DNA of 64,000 nt, taken from contig NC_089741.1 of NCBI RefSeq assembly GCF_040412425.1, positions 37,157,038 through 37,221,037 on the forward strand, written 5' to 3'. The position numbers were made by a program, and so were the translations under genes. Within the stretch, counting starts at the first letter, position 1. The number at the start of each line of letters is the position of its first letter. Positions 37,936 through 49,150 of this stretch are shown here, one piece after another. The DNA is from Macrobrachium rosenbergii. Its lineage: Eukaryota; Arthropoda; Malacostraca; Decapoda; Palaemonidae. A model generated the notes under the pieces. That model had not been told where the DNA came from. It did no database searches and was given only the letters and a program-made list of their open reading frames with translations.

Positions 37936-38092
37936 AGAATATAGGATTTAGACCAAAGGCCAACCGCTGGGACCTATGGTGTCATTCAGCGCTGAAACGG
38001 AACTTGAGAGTAAGAAGGTTTGGTAGGTGTAACAGGAGGAAAACCTCGCAGTTGCACCATGAAACAATTGTTAGGAAGGGTTATGATGGGGG
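37936..38092 (+). repeat. Family A dispersed repeat, 3'-truncated
   Basis: AGAATATAGGATTTAGACC, GGGACCTATGGTGTCATTC, GTAACAGGAGGAAAACC, CGCAGTTGCACCATGAAAC, then a break after TTATGATGGG. The 99-aa frame at 38020-38319 starts inside it and is not called. Confidence 0.87.
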
Positions 38093-38159
38093 TACACTCA
38101 AACAGAGGTATGGCATTGCATGACGTTACAGTAATGTCGCACAATGATAGAAAGATGAC

Positions 38160-38314
38160 ACTGTTACTCCATTATTGTATTATTATTATTATTATTATTA
38201 TTGTGTGTGTGTTATTGTTATTGTGTATTATTGAAAGAAAACCCACAAGATTCCTGTGTATAACCTGTTTACTTGTAAATATTTACATATTACTTGAATC
38301 TCAGTACTTTCAGG
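38160..38314. repeat. Short (ATT)n tract and AT-rich flank
   Basis: TATTATTATT repeats with TGTGTGTG, then AT-rich sequence. No gene is seen. Confidence 0.7.
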
Positions 38315-38665
38315 TCTAAATGTGACCCTTTTCCAAAGGGATGTGTGAAGGTGGTCAGGCTGGTTCAGGCTCAGCAATCTTCTGGAACCAGCCTGACCAC
38401 CTTCACTTCTCTTGAAGAGGTCACAGTTAGGATCAGGTCCCTAACATGACCCTTTTTCAGAGATGTGAAAGGTGGTCAGGCTGGTTCAAGGCTCAGCAAT
38501 CTTCTTGAACCAGCCTGACCACCTTCATCTCTCTTGAAAAAGGAGGGTCACAGTTAGGATCAGGTCCTAACTGTGACCTTTCAGAAGATGTGAAAATGGC
38601 TCAAACAAGTTCAAACAACAATCTTCTTGAACCAGCCTCTTGGAAAACGGTCACAGTTAGGACCT
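38315..38665. repeat. Tandem array of hairpins (three ~120-bp units)
   Basis: In unit 1, TGAAGGTGGTCAGGCTGGTT plus C (38346-38366) pairs perfectly with 38385-38405: a 21-bp stem with an 18-nt loop. Unit 2 pairs 38471-38490 with 38504-38523: a 20-bp stem with a 13-nt loop, extended past one bulge. Unit 3 (38585-38640) is degenerate on its left arm. Between units 2 and 3, GGTCACAGTTAGGA pairs with TCCTAACTGTGACC around a 5-nt loop (about 38549-38581), so hairpins alternate along the array. Stem length and loop size resemble small-RNA precursors, but a repeat origin is equally possible. Confidence 0.88.
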
Positions 38666-38785
38666 GAAAAGTACTCAGATTCAACTAATGTGGCAATATT
38701 GACAAGTAAACAAGTTATACACAGGAATCTTGTGGGTTCCTCTTTCCATCTTCAGAGGAAAATTGAAAGAAGTTTTTGTTTGATT

Positions 38786-39060
38786 ATTATTATTATTATT
38801 ATTCAGAAGATGAAACCTATTCATATGGCACAAGCCCACCAAAGTAGCCACTGACTTAGAATTCAAGCTTCCAGAAAATATAATGTTCATTAGGAAGAAG
38901 TAAGAGGAGGTAAAGGAAAATACAGAAAGAAGAATAAAAATGTATTAAAATGCGAGGAGAATAGCATTCGGGTAGTAATGCATTGTATCTTCGCTTGAAC
39001 TTCTGCAGTTTCAATTGCACAACATACTCTGAAGGGGGGCTGCTCCGCAGTCCAACCATG
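38786..39060 (+). repeat. Family B dispersed repeat
   Basis: Follows (ATT)n at about 38783-38800. CAGAAGATGAAACCTATTC, GGCACAAGCCCACC, GACTTAGAATTCAAGCTTCC, TTCATTAGGAAGAAGTAAG, ATCTTCGCTTGAACTTCTG, GGCTGCTCCGCAGTCCAACC. This is the most complete copy in the window. The ORFs of 67-75 aa on both strands derive from it. Confidence 0.9.
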
Positions 39061-39539
39061 TGAGGAGGAAATGGGAACTCTGGAACTGAGAAATAACAAT
39101 TACGAAATCACAGAACGCATTTCAAGGCCGCCTTTCAAAAACAATTTCGCAATCCCCTGAAATAAACACACGTGCAGCCTTCAAGCAGATCGTATCACAA
39201 GGTCTAACTAACGCTTTTTGCCGATTCCTCTCTTTCCTCACGCTCGGAAAACAAACCCACAATCGTCACACTCCCTTTTCTCATCTCGCGCCGTCTATGA
39301 ATTGCAGAGCAAGCAAGCAAGCAAGCAAGCAAACAAGCAAGCGACAGGTACGCAATTTCGAGATACATTTTTCCGATCGGGGAAAGGCCGTCATAAGTTC
39401 TTCCCGGGGGACTGGCGATTACTCAACGTCGTGTATAAATAAAGCGAGACGCTCTGCCTCAAATTGCCTCCGCTTCGGCGATAAACGTCGGCGTATTCAC
39501 GCCCGTAACAAGATTTTCTTCGACGGTGTTGCCAGAGAT
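39061..39539. other. Unassigned DNA with (AAGC)n
   Basis: A tetranucleotide run GCAAGCAAGCAAGCAAGC lies near 39308-39340. The 74- and 92-aa frames crossing it have no support. The region is somewhat richer in CG than its surroundings. Confidence 0.5.
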
Positions 39540-39682
39540 GGTGATGCTTCTTCTTCTTCTTCTTCTTCTTCTTAACTTGAATGATCGCCTGATCAATCCG
39601 TCATCATCATCTTTCTTCGCTCTCCTCCTCCTTTTTCTTCTACTTCTTCTTCTTAACCTGAATATCGCCTGCTTAATCGTCG

Positions 39683-39717
<35 letters not shown>

Positions 39718-39905
39718 GTAAGACTGACGTCCGATCGTCGGGGAAAACAATTCCTCCTCTTCCTCGTCGTCCTCCTCCTACTTCTTCTTCTTCTTCTTCT
39801 TCTTAACCCGAATGATCGCCTGCGCAATCCGTCATCATCATTCTCATCATCGTAAGACTGACATCCGATCGTCGGGGAAAACAATTCCTCCTCCTCCTCC
39901 CCTCC
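39540..39905. repeat. Compound (TTC)n/(CAT)n higher-order repeat
   Basis: Blocks of (TTC)n, then AATGATCGCCTG..AATCCGTC, then (ATC)n, then GTAAGACTGACGTCCGATCG and TCGGGGAAAACAATTCCTCC, occur up to three times (near 39540, 39640 and 39775). The microsatellite and unique pieces were multiplied together. The 157-aa Arg/Asp frame and the 109-aa Leu/Ile frame are translated repeat. Confidence 0.9.
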
Positions 39906-40312
39906 TCCTGCAGTTATCTTTATTTCACACACCTGTCCTAACTGTAATTATCTTTATTTCCCACACCTGACCTACCTGTAATTACCTTCATTTCTCATAC
40001 CGGCCCCTCCTGCAATTATCTTATTTCACACACCTGTCCTAACTGTAATTATCTTTATTTCCCACACCTGCTCTACCTGCAATTATCATTATTTCCCACA
40101 CCTGCCATACCTGTAATTATCTTTATTTCCAACACCTGCTCTACCTGCAATTATCTTTATTTCCCACACTTGCCATACCTGTAATTATCTTTATTTCCAA
40201 CACCTGCTCTACCTGTAATTATCTTTATTACCAACACTTGATCAACCTGTAATTATCTTTAATTACCACACCTGCCCTACCTGCAATTATTTTTATTTCC
40301 TCAATTATCTTT
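39906..40312. repeat. ~35-bp minisatellite (ACCTGTAATTATCTTTATTT)
   Basis: About 11-12 units of ACCTGTAATTATCTTTATTT followed by CCCACACCTGCCCT, with small variations in each. Confidence 0.95.
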
Positions 40313-40654
40313 AATCTGATATTAGGTTTCCTTCGTTACTACTTAAATAACGCACTAATTTGCGGAGAAAGAATGTGCTTCCCTTTACTATCCAACCAAT
40401 TAGCCGCTAATTACCGAACTAATAGACGCATTAGCGACACACAGGCCGACCCGAAGAGGTAATTAAGTAACTGACAAACTACTTGTAACTTTGCCTTGTG
40501 GAGGGGAACAACACCAAGTCGACGAGATGGTCAAACATTAATCGAATCAGGAGAACAAGTTTGACCCAAATGGAGCCTACGTGTTGGGAGGTGGTAATCT
40601 GGTTAGGTATGTCATTATACTACATGGTTAAGGAACTGCCGGTGGTTATGTGTG
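40313..40654. other. Unassigned DNA
   Basis: No recognised feature. The 176-aa frame starting at 40498 begins here but owes its length to the adjacent TA/GT tract. Confidence 0.5.
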
Positions 40655-40713
40655 TATGTATGTGTGTATGTATGTATGTACATAGGTATGTATATATATG
40701 TGTATATATAGAT

Positions 40714-40809
<96 letters not shown>

Positions 40810-40832
40810 CGTGTGTGTGAGTGTGTGCAGTT
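40655..40832. repeat. Compound (TGTA)n-(AT)n-(GT)n microsatellite
   Basis: TGTATG-type repeats to about 40680, pure (AT)n at 40711-40786, then (GT)n to 40832. Confidence 0.97.
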
Positions 40833-41239
40833 ACATAATACACAGATGTTACCTCAAGTGATGCTTAAGACAGGGAATACTTTCAAGTGTAAAACAAAAT
40901 GCTTAATATCAGGGATTCAGTCGAATAATTTGGTCATATATTATCTTAAAACAATTTTTTTTTCATTGTTTTCAAATTACCGAGTCGGTTTGGGTAATAT
41001 ACCTGATTTTTTAGACTTAAAGAAATGATTAAAGATATGAGTAAAAGTGAATATCATTACCTTGATATAAAACACAAACTGATTTTCAGGTACAGTAAAA
41101 TCCCAAATAATTTTATCAGCAAAGAAAAATTCAGAATAATGCGTTTTCCAGCTATAAAAAATGATTAAGGACATAGGTAACAGTAAATATTATTCCCCTG
41201 ATTTCAAAAAGAAACTGATTTCCACAGTAAAATGGCAAA
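40833..41239. other. AT-rich DNA with a diverged local duplication
   Basis: GAAATGATTAAAGATATGAGTAA / AAAATGATTAAGGACATAGGTAA and CTTGATATAAAACACAAACTGATTTTC / CTGATTTCAAAAAGAAACTGATTTCC show two diverged ~135-bp units at about 41020-41230. Confidence 0.65.
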
Positions 41240-41320
41240 TAACTGCGTGTATGTGTGTGAGTGTATGTGTATGTGTGTGAGCGTGTGTGTGTGTATGTGT
41301 GTGTGTGTATGTGTGTATGT

Positions 41321-41363
<43 letters not shown>

Positions 41364-41370
41364 TGTTTCT
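41240..41370. repeat. (GT)n microsatellite
   Basis: TGTGTATG-type repeats with a pure GT core. The Cys/Val and His/Thr frames on either strand are artefacts. Confidence 0.96.
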
Positions 41371-41495
41371 TTGTTCATCTCTTACAAGAGAGGGTTAGTC
41401 TTTATTTTGTTTGACAGTTTTCTAAACTTTCTAAACAAGGAATGGAGGCTCCTAAGTGGCTATAATCTCAGGTTGGAACTGTAAGGATGCTAGGT

Positions 41496-41497
<2 letters not shown>

Positions 41498-41540
<43 letters not shown>

Positions 41541-41660
41541 CCACATACAATCTGTGATAATATATTCAAGCTGACTTTGACCTTAAAATTCGAGGGTCTA
41601 AAACTTTTAAAAGACACGATAAGGTCGACAGAAATTTACATTGATTATGAAGTCGAAACT

Positions 41661-41727
<67 letters not shown>
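41498..41727. repeat. (GA)n and (CT)n pair
   Basis: (GA)n at 41502-41536 and (CT)n at 41665-41725 on the same strand, about 130 bp apart. They could pair as an inverted repeat. Confidence 0.93.
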
Positions 41728-42051
41728 TAAAAAAAATGTTTGGTAAATATACTCTACACACGCGTTGATGATAAGCATATTAAAATATGTTTAAAGCTTA
41801 GCTACGTGAAATATATTCCTTTTCTTTTGAACTAGCAGGTAAAAAAAGGTCTGTTATTCGGAATATCTGACTTACATTTAGGAGATGGAAGCTTTCACCA
41901 GGGAAAGAAGGTTGGAATTGGCGATAAGTTGATTTGGAATAGAGGCAAAGGAATGCAAGGATAGGAAAAGGGAGGAAGGGGGGGCGGGGGTGAATTTGTA
42001 TGGGGCGTTTGGACCCAAAGGACATCCCAAAATTAATTATATTGTTAATAA

Positions 42052-42305
42052 CACCCACTGGGGCCATGGACTTGGAAATTCAAGCTTCCAAAGAATATGG
42101 TGTTCATTAGGAAGAAGTAGGAGGATTTAAACGGAAATACAGAAAGACGAGATCTCACTTATTAAAAAAGAACTAAATTAATACATTCATAAATACTGTG
42201 TATAGAAATGCAGTAAAATGAATGGAGAATAGTATTAGGGTAGTAAATCATTGCATCTTCGCTTGAGCTTCTGAAGTTCCAGTTGCACAACATCGTCTGG
42301 GAAGC
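42052..42305 (+). repeat. Family B dispersed repeat, 5'-truncated
   Basis: CACTGGGGCCATGGACTTGG, AATTCAAGCTTCCAAAGAA, GTTCATTAGGAAGAAGTAGG, ACAGAAAGACGAGATCTC and CATCTTCGCTTGAGCTTC. It lacks the (ATT)n-joined head. Confidence 0.87.
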
Positions 42306-42999
<694 letters not shown>

Positions 43000-43290
43000 G
43001 AGACCATAAGACTTTAAGAGGATTAAGTCTGTTGCTGCAGGCGTCCAGGTCTTAAGTCCTTCACGCTCCCAACTTCCTTCTTTCCCATTTATCGAAAAAT
43101 ATAATCTTTGGACTTCTGACGTCCATGATTGAATGAGTTGATGAATGGGTTGATTCACTTGGTATCTGAAGTCACTAACCACGCTTCCACCACTGCTCAT
43201 GGTGCGAGTACAATTCATGATTAAATTTGCATTATGAAAATTTAGGCTATAAACCCAAGCGCTCAGGCACTTTCAACCATTCAGAGCTTG
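43000..43290. other. Unassigned DNA
   Basis: No recognised feature apart from a short TTGAATGAGTTGATGAATGG repeat-like stretch near 43128. Confidence 0.5.
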
Positions 43291-43745
43291 AATGGAAAGG
43301 AATATATAGAATTTAGGCCAAAGGCCAAGCCCCGGGACCTATGAGGTCATTCAGCGCTGAAAGGGAAAGTGACAGTAAGGTGGTTTGAAAGGCGTAACAG
43401 GAGGATAACCTTTTGCGGTTGCACTGTGAAACAGTTGTTAAAGAAGTTGGAGAGTCAGATGGAAGAAAGAGAATATGAATGGAGATAGAGTAAAAGGAAT
43501 GAAAGGGGTTGCAGCTGGGGGCCAAAGGGACGCTGCAAAAAAGTTCAAGTAATGCCTACAGTGCACCACGTGAGGTGCATTGATGTCACTACCCTCCTAC
43601 GGTGTTCAGAGTTTGAGATGAAAAGAGGGAGTTGGACTGGTTGGACAGCAAGATGGAAGGAATGAAGAAGAAACGGAGGTCAAGTAAAATGCATTTGAGG
43701 TGGACTGACACCGCTACCCCCTTACAGGGAGTAGAACTTATGGCT
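43291..43745 (+). repeat. Family A repeat, full copy plus partial second copy
   Basis: The full copy is 43291-43604 (AATTTAGGCCAAAGGCCAAG, GACCTATGAGGTCATTCAGC, GTAACAGGAGGATAACC, GGGTTGCAGCTGGGGGCC, then the GTGCACCACGTGAGGTGCAT palindrome and CTACCCTCCTACGG). A 3' half follows at about 43612-43745 (TGGACAGCAAGATGG, TGACACCGCTACCCCCTTAC). The adjacency looks like a head-to-tail partial dimer. Confidence 0.9.
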
Positions 43746-44179
43746 CCTAAACAGTATTCCTCTTTCCCTGATACCCTGTTTCGACAGATCGGGCACCTGG
43801 CACTTGGCCCTCGGGTATATAATTTGCACAGGTATAGGTCACACTTCACAGAGTGTACGAATGGCACATACGAGGTCTTCCAAATACTATTTTCTTTGAC
43901 AGAAGTTCAAGGGTAGATTACGCATCAACCTCCTGAACAGCTTTCAAGTCCTATGGAAGTGATTTCCATAGAGGTAATTCTGTTTGTTCTCCTTCTTATT
44001 CAGCCAAGAGATATTTGATCACAAGCTTCTACAGTATTTGGAATGTTTTTATACAGTCTTAAAATTGATCTGAACACACTTTCTCTTACTTTCAATCTTT
44101 AAATCTTCAGCTGAAAACCCTTATGGGGAGAGTCAACAGACTATAAAATCAAGAGGCCTCCAAAGGGAAATCGGCCTGC

Positions 44180-44185
<6 letters not shown>
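43746..44185. other. Unassigned DNA
   Basis: The frames at 43632-43916 (plus) and 43589-43867 (minus) overlap family A and have no complete domain. A CPIC motif on the minus strand lacks the rest of a RING finger. Confidence 0.45.

Positions 44186-44224
<39 letters not shown>
44186..44224. repeat. (GA)n microsatellite
   Basis: A GA run of about 20 units. Confidence 0.97.
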
Positions 44225-44226
<2 letters not shown>

Positions 44227-44524
44227 ATAGGAAAGGGTGATAAATAAATATAAGGGGACATAAAATAAAACTGATATATTTAATATTCATAAGACATCAG
44301 CAACAGCAGAGAGCAGGAACGAATTTGCTCCCATCTCAGATATTTGGAGATACAAAGACTCCACAACTGCACTAGGCAAACTATTCCATATGTTAGTTGT
44401 AGCCAAGATAAAACTCCAAGAAAAATGAGTAGTATTAGACTTAATACTGCAAAACAACACACTGTTTGCAGCAGCATCAGCCTACTTAACTGAAAACTTA
44501 AGGAAGGATACACCAAAAATAAAA
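44225..44524. other. Unassigned DNA
   Basis: A 96-aa hydrophobic minus-strand frame (44280-44570) extends into the minisatellite. It has no recognised family, so I do not call it. Confidence 0.4.
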
Positions 44525-45535
44525 AAGGGAAAGTTAGGCTAGGCAATACTGTGAGTGAAAGGGTTTCCATTTCCCAAACTTGGAGCCTTAGAACGTTAGG
44601 CTAATCAATACTGCAAGGGAAGAGGCCCTACATTTTTTAAACTTGGAGCCTCAGAAAAGTTAGGATAGACAATACTGTGAGTGAAAAGGTTTGCATTTTC
44701 CAAATTTGGAGCCTCAGAAAGTTAGTCTAAGCAATACTGCGACTAAAAAGGTTTCTATTTTCCAAACTTCAAGCCTCAGAAAGTTAGGCAAGGCAATACT
44801 GTAGGTGAAAAGGTTTCCATTTTTCAAACTTGGAGCCTCAAAAATTAGGCTAAGCAATACTGTAAGGGAATAAGCCCTGCATTTTTCAAACTTGGAGCCT
44901 CAGAAAAGTTAGGATAGACAATACTGTGAGTGAAAAGGTTTGCATTTTCCAAATTTGGAGCCTCAGAAAGTTAGGCTGAGCAATACCGTGATTGTAAAGG
45001 TTTGTATTTTCCAAACTTCAAGCCCCAGAAAGTTAGGCTAAGCAATACTGTGAGTGAAAAGGTTTCCATTTTCCAAACTTTGAGCTTCAGAAAGTTAGGC
45101 TAAGCAATACTGTGAGCGAAAAGGTTTGCATTTTCCAAACTTGGGGCCTCAGAAAAGCTAGGACAGGCAATACTGTGAGTTGAAAGGTTTGTATTTTCCA
45201 AACTTGGAGCCTTAGAAAGTTGGGCTAGGCAATACTGTGAGGGAAAAGGCCCTGCATTTTCCAAACTTCGAGCCTCAAAAAGTTATTCTAAGCAATACTG
45301 TGATTGAAAGGGCTTGTATTTTCCGAACTTCGAGCTTCAGAAAAGTTAGGCTAAGCAATACTGCGATTGAAAAGGTTTGCATTTTTTAAATTTGTAGCCT
45401 CAGAAAGTTAGGCTAAGCAATACTGTGATTGAAAAGGTTTGAATTTTCCAAATTTAGAGCCTCAGAAAGTTAGGCTAAGCAGCACTGGGAGTTGAAGGGT
45501 TTGAATTTTGCAAACTTGGAACTTCTTCAAAATAC
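44525..45535. repeat. 62-63-bp minisatellite, about 16 units
   Basis: The unit is GTTAGGCTAAGCAATACTG, then TGAGTGAAAAGGTTTGCATT, then TTCCAAACTTGGAGCCTCAG and AAA. Starts fall near 44530, 44594, 44657, 44719, 44782, 44843, 44907, 44968, 45030, 45092, 45155, 45217, 45280, 45343, 45405 and 45467. A rarer variant (AGGCCCTRCATTTTTYAAACT followed by AGTTAGGATAGACAATACTG) appears near 44594 and again near 44843. This shows a 250-bp, four-unit higher-order period in the left part. Confidence 0.96.
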
Positions 45536-45720
45536 CTTCATTCCCACTGATCGCTTTTGGCTTTTTTTTTCTTTCTTAATCTGGGCATTTCAGTGATCAC
45601 GAAGGCCAATTTAAGAGCTGAGATTTAATCTCCGAAATTCTTTCATAATTCTTGGCTAAGTCACCGCGTTGGATTAATCTCCTTAGGGGATAAAAATTCG
45701 CCCTCAAAGTTCTTGACAGG

Positions 45721-45721
<1 letters not shown>

Positions 45722-45793
<72 letters not shown>

Positions 45794-45975
45794 ACATTGA
45801 AAATTATACTTGAAAAACTTGCTTGAGAAAAACACATATTTCCTGGAGGAACCAAACACGCACTCTCTCTCTTTCTCTTCTTTACATTGAAAATTTATAC
45901 TTGAAAAACTCACTTGGAAAAAAAATATTTCCTGAAAGAACCAATCACACGCTCGCTCTCTCTCTCTCTCTCTCC
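45722..45975. repeat. CT microsatellite-spacer higher-order repeat
   Basis: (CT)n at 45722-45791 is followed by TTTACATTGAAAATTATACT..CTTGAAAAACTTGCTTG..ATATTTCCTGGAGGAACCAA. A second, shorter (CT)n follows, then a diverged copy of the same spacer, a third (CT)n, and the start of another spacer (TGTTTACATCAAAAC). Period is about 110 bp. Confidence 0.92.
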
Positions 45976-46021
45976 TGTTTACATCAAAACTAAAGTGCGC
46001 GATAAAAGAATGACAGAAATT

Positions 46022-46070
46022 TTATTTATTTATTTATTTATTTATTGAATTATTTATTTATTTATTTATT

Positions 46071-46142
<72 letters not shown>

Positions 46143-46177
46143 TTTACCACATTACACTGAATTATTGCCAAAAATAT

Positions 46178-46230
<53 letters not shown>

Positions 46231-46362
46231 AGGCCGTCATTAGGCAATCGTTTGGGGCGTTATCTAATCCGGGAACGACATTTGAAAGCCGAGAAATAGC
46301 GAAGACCATTAAGGCAATCACACGCCCTAACATCAGCTACTTCAACTGGGCCTGATTTCCAA

Positions 46363-46410
<48 letters not shown>

Positions 46411-46441
46411 GTTTATCAAGCAATCGTTCGGAATTCCCCTG

Positions 46442-46476
<35 letters not shown>
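46022..46476. repeat. (TTTA)n and (GA)n cluster
   Basis: (TTTA)n at 46021-46072, then (GA)n blocks at 46073-46139, 46178-46227, 46366-46409 and 46445-46475. Intervening spacers include the related words TTAGGCAATCGTTTGGGG and TCAAGCAATCGTTCGGAA, so spacer duplication occurred here too. Confidence 0.93.
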
Positions 46477-46477
<1 letters not shown>

Positions 46478-46685
46478 ATGATCAATATACCAATTTGCAG
46501 CCCTCTAGCCTCAATAATTTTAAGATCTGTGGGCGGACAGATGAAAGTGCGGGCAGAAAAAAGTAATTGACAGAAAAAGTGCGGACAGAAAAAGGCGGAC
46601 AGAAAAAGTCGGACAGAAAAAAGTGCGGACAGAAAAAGTGTTGGACAGTAAAAAGTGCGGACGGACAGACATCTGTACATCATAT
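46477..46685 (+). repeat. Family C dispersed repeat, 3' half
   Basis: GATGATCAATATACCAATTTGC, CAGCCCTCTAGCCTCAATAA, then an expanded run of GCGGACAGAAAAAGT-like 14-17-bp units and CGGACGGACAGACATC. The short internal repeat has more units here than in the copy at 35.5 kb. Confidence 0.88.
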
Positions 46686-46969
46686 AATTGACAGATCAGT
46701 CTTTCAGTTCTTTGGGTAGTGAATGAATACTGAAAATATGAGTAATCGGAAAATGTGAAACATTGGAAAACTATTTAGGCGAAACTTTTAAGATATTAAG
46801 AAATTCCATCCTTAGTGAGTGAGCTATGAATATTTAAGAGCGAAAAATTTGGAATATGGTAGCGAAAATAATTTGATATCAACAAAATTATTGTCATATT
46901 TGGTGAATGAACAAAGAATATCTAAACACAAATATTTTAAGAAAGCTAAAATCAGCTCCATATTTAGTG
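46686..46969. other. Unassigned AT-rich DNA
   Basis: No recognised feature. Confidence 0.5.
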
Positions 46970-47223
46970 TATGTATATATATCTATGTATTATATATATG
47001 TATTATATATATGTATGTATAATAATATATATATATTTATATATATATACATATATGCATATATATATTATATATATCTATATATATGTATGTATATTAT
47101 GTATATATATTATATATATACAGTATATTATATATATACTATATATATATTATATATACTATATATATATATAGTATATATATATATTTATACATATATT
47201 ATATACATATATATATATATATA

Positions 47224-47268
<45 letters not shown>
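46970..47268. repeat. Interrupted (TA)n tract
   Basis: TATATATG, TATAC and pure TA segments over about 300 bp. The Tyr/Ile frames here are artefacts. Confidence 0.96.
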
Positions 47269-47269
<1 letters not shown>

Positions 47270-47301
47270 TGAACGATCAACGTATTTCCGAAGTTAAAAA
47301 A

Positions 47302-47746
47302 CCTAGGAGCTAAAAGTCTTTTATAATGAACTTTATAAAGGAGTTGGCAGGAAAGAAACCTTTACAATCCACATTCAAGAGTGAGTTTCTATACCTTCCC
47401 AGCAAAAGACGACATTATTAGTACGGTTTCCCTTTTAACACGTAGTGACAATAAGCAGAGCCTGGGTAGTCCTGGCTGGGCCCAAAAGGTGTCTTTGATT
47501 CCCACCAGGGTCTTGATTCCCACCGACTAAAAGGAAAGGCTTTACAAAGTTCTCCCCCTTTAGCTTTTCCGCATTTGATGATGAAAGCCACGCAAAAAAA
47601 AAAACACTTCTGGGCTAATTAACACCTATATGAAAATTTAAAATTGAAAATCTAAAAAAAAACATCAAATTAAGAAAAGAATTCTAAAGGGCTCTTTCCA
47701 GCCAACTCTTTTATAAAGTTCATCATAAAGGACTTTTATTTCCTAG
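47302..47746. mobile_element. 445-bp element with ~55-bp imperfect inverted ends (MITE-like)
   Basis: The left end CCTAGGAGCTAAAAGTC..TTATAATGAACTTTATAAA..GAGTTGGCAGGAAAGA matches the reverse complement of the right end (47691-47746: CTAGGAAATAAAAGTCC..TTATGATGAACTTTATAAA..GAGTTGGCTGGAAAGA). The interior has no coding capacity. No clear target duplication is visible, so the superfamily is open. Confidence 0.75.
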
Positions 47747-48342
47747 TGTTTTTTTTTCTTTGCGTTTTAAAGTTTCCAGCAGTTCTAGACAGCTCTCAGG
47801 TATATTTGATTTGAAAGTTTTGATTTTGCCTATCTTATGGTATCTGCTGGTCAGATTCACCAGACTTATGGCAATTCAATGGCCGTACAGTCAATGATTG
47901 GTTAATATCTCGGTTTATGTATGTATGTACAGTATATATTTGTATATGTATATGTATATATATATACATAATGTACACATATACATATATGTAAATACAT
48001 ACATATATACATACTGCATATGTACCTGCGTAAATCCTTGTAATTTCCTACCATCTCACTCAGTCTGGTGAAGCTTACCCTTCCCGTTGTCAAAATATTC
48101 TCAAAATCACAATTTACATATAAAAAACTTCAGCCAGTTTACCGATCACCCATTGCTTGTGTGGAAAACTTGAAGTATCTTCACAGTGGTGAAGTATGAA
48201 ATGAACATTACATATTTTAGTATTTTGCATATAAAGACCATATTAGCTGGCGTCTCTCCACAAATGGGAAAGTAGGTGTAATGACACCTTAGCCTAGAAA
48301 CTACCAAAAACTCCCTGTTGCCTAGGCTGAACTCTGTATACT
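47747..48342. other. Unassigned AT-rich DNA
   Basis: A small TA-rich patch near 47910-48020. No gene is recognised. Confidence 0.5.
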
Positions 48343-48393
48343 TATATATATGTATATATACATACATATATATATACATACACATATATATGC

Positions 48394-48466
<73 letters not shown>

Positions 48467-48509
48467 TACATATATATATATACATATATAACCATTTATA
48501 TATATTATA

Positions 48510-48567
<58 letters not shown>
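48343..48567. repeat. Interrupted (TA)n tract
   Basis: TATATATA runs with ATAC/ATGT interruptions. The 153-156-aa Tyr/Ile frames on both strands that start here run into ordinary sequence and are not credible genes. Confidence 0.96.
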
Positions 48568-48571
<4 letters not shown>

Positions 48572-48677
48572 CAATATACACACAGCTTTAAAAAACAACC
48601 CAACCACTTACTTCCTCCGAAACTTTCCTTCGTCAGGAAAAGTGCCGTGTCCTCGGAATACTTCGAGGGCCTTCCTT

Positions 48678-48690
48678 TGACCTTTGACCT
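48678..48690 (-). promoter_or_regulatory. Perfect DR1 nuclear-receptor-type site
   Basis: Reads AGGTCAAAGGTCA on the minus strand: two AGGTCA half-sites with one base between, the site class bound by HNF4/RXR-type nuclear receptors. It lies in a GC-balanced 200-bp stretch between microsatellites. No promoter or gene is evident, so function is unproven. Confidence 0.35.
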
Positions 48691-48876
48691 TCCTAAAACA
48701 TTGTGGGGCATCCCGTGGCAGCGTGCCAAAGTTCCTTTCTCTGCAAAGACAGAAAATACAGCGATTAGTGGACAGTTGTGGAAGGAAAATTCTTTTAATG
48801 ATCTTGATGTTTCCTTATGACTGTTATAATCATAGTACTGGTATTTCGTAACTACTACAATCTAGAAACGATAGAA

Positions 48877-48881
<5 letters not shown>
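48691..48881. other. Unassigned DNA
   Basis: GC-balanced to about 48780, then AT-rich. No feature recognised. Confidence 0.5.
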
Positions 48882-48953
<72 letters not shown>

Positions 48954-49081
48954 CTTAAAATCATATTCTCCATCTATAACCACGAGACCATTTTAAATCA
49001 AATCATATTGTCATCAATTTAGATTTAATGTAAAGAGAAAGAGAGAGAGAAGTACAATTTAGATTTAATGTAAAGCTAAGA

Positions 49082-49118
<37 letters not shown>

Positions 49119-49150
49119 AGAGATTGGGTAATCATATGGCATTACCTAAT

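Noticed and set aside
39459..39932. 157-aa Arg/Asp-rich and 109-aa Leu/Ile-rich open frames
   Set aside because: They translate (TTC)n and (ATC)n blocks. Trinucleotide periodicity keeps the frame open without selection.
40498..41028. 176-aa open frame, the longest in the window
   Set aside because: Its centre is a TA/GT microsatellite, and the two ends are unrelated sequence without motifs or splice signals.
43589..43867. Minus-strand CPICRNR motif suggesting a RING finger
   Set aside because: The required spaced Cys/His ligands are absent and much of the frame lies in antisense family A sequence.
44280..44570. 96-aa hydrophobic minus-strand frame, possible membrane protein
   Set aside because: It overlaps the first minisatellite unit, has no recognisable family, and AT-rich DNA commonly gives Leu/Phe-rich frames.
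48146..48820. 153-156-aa frames on both strands
   Set aside because: Tyr/Ile runs from the (TA)n tract carry the frames, and the short unique tails show no domain.
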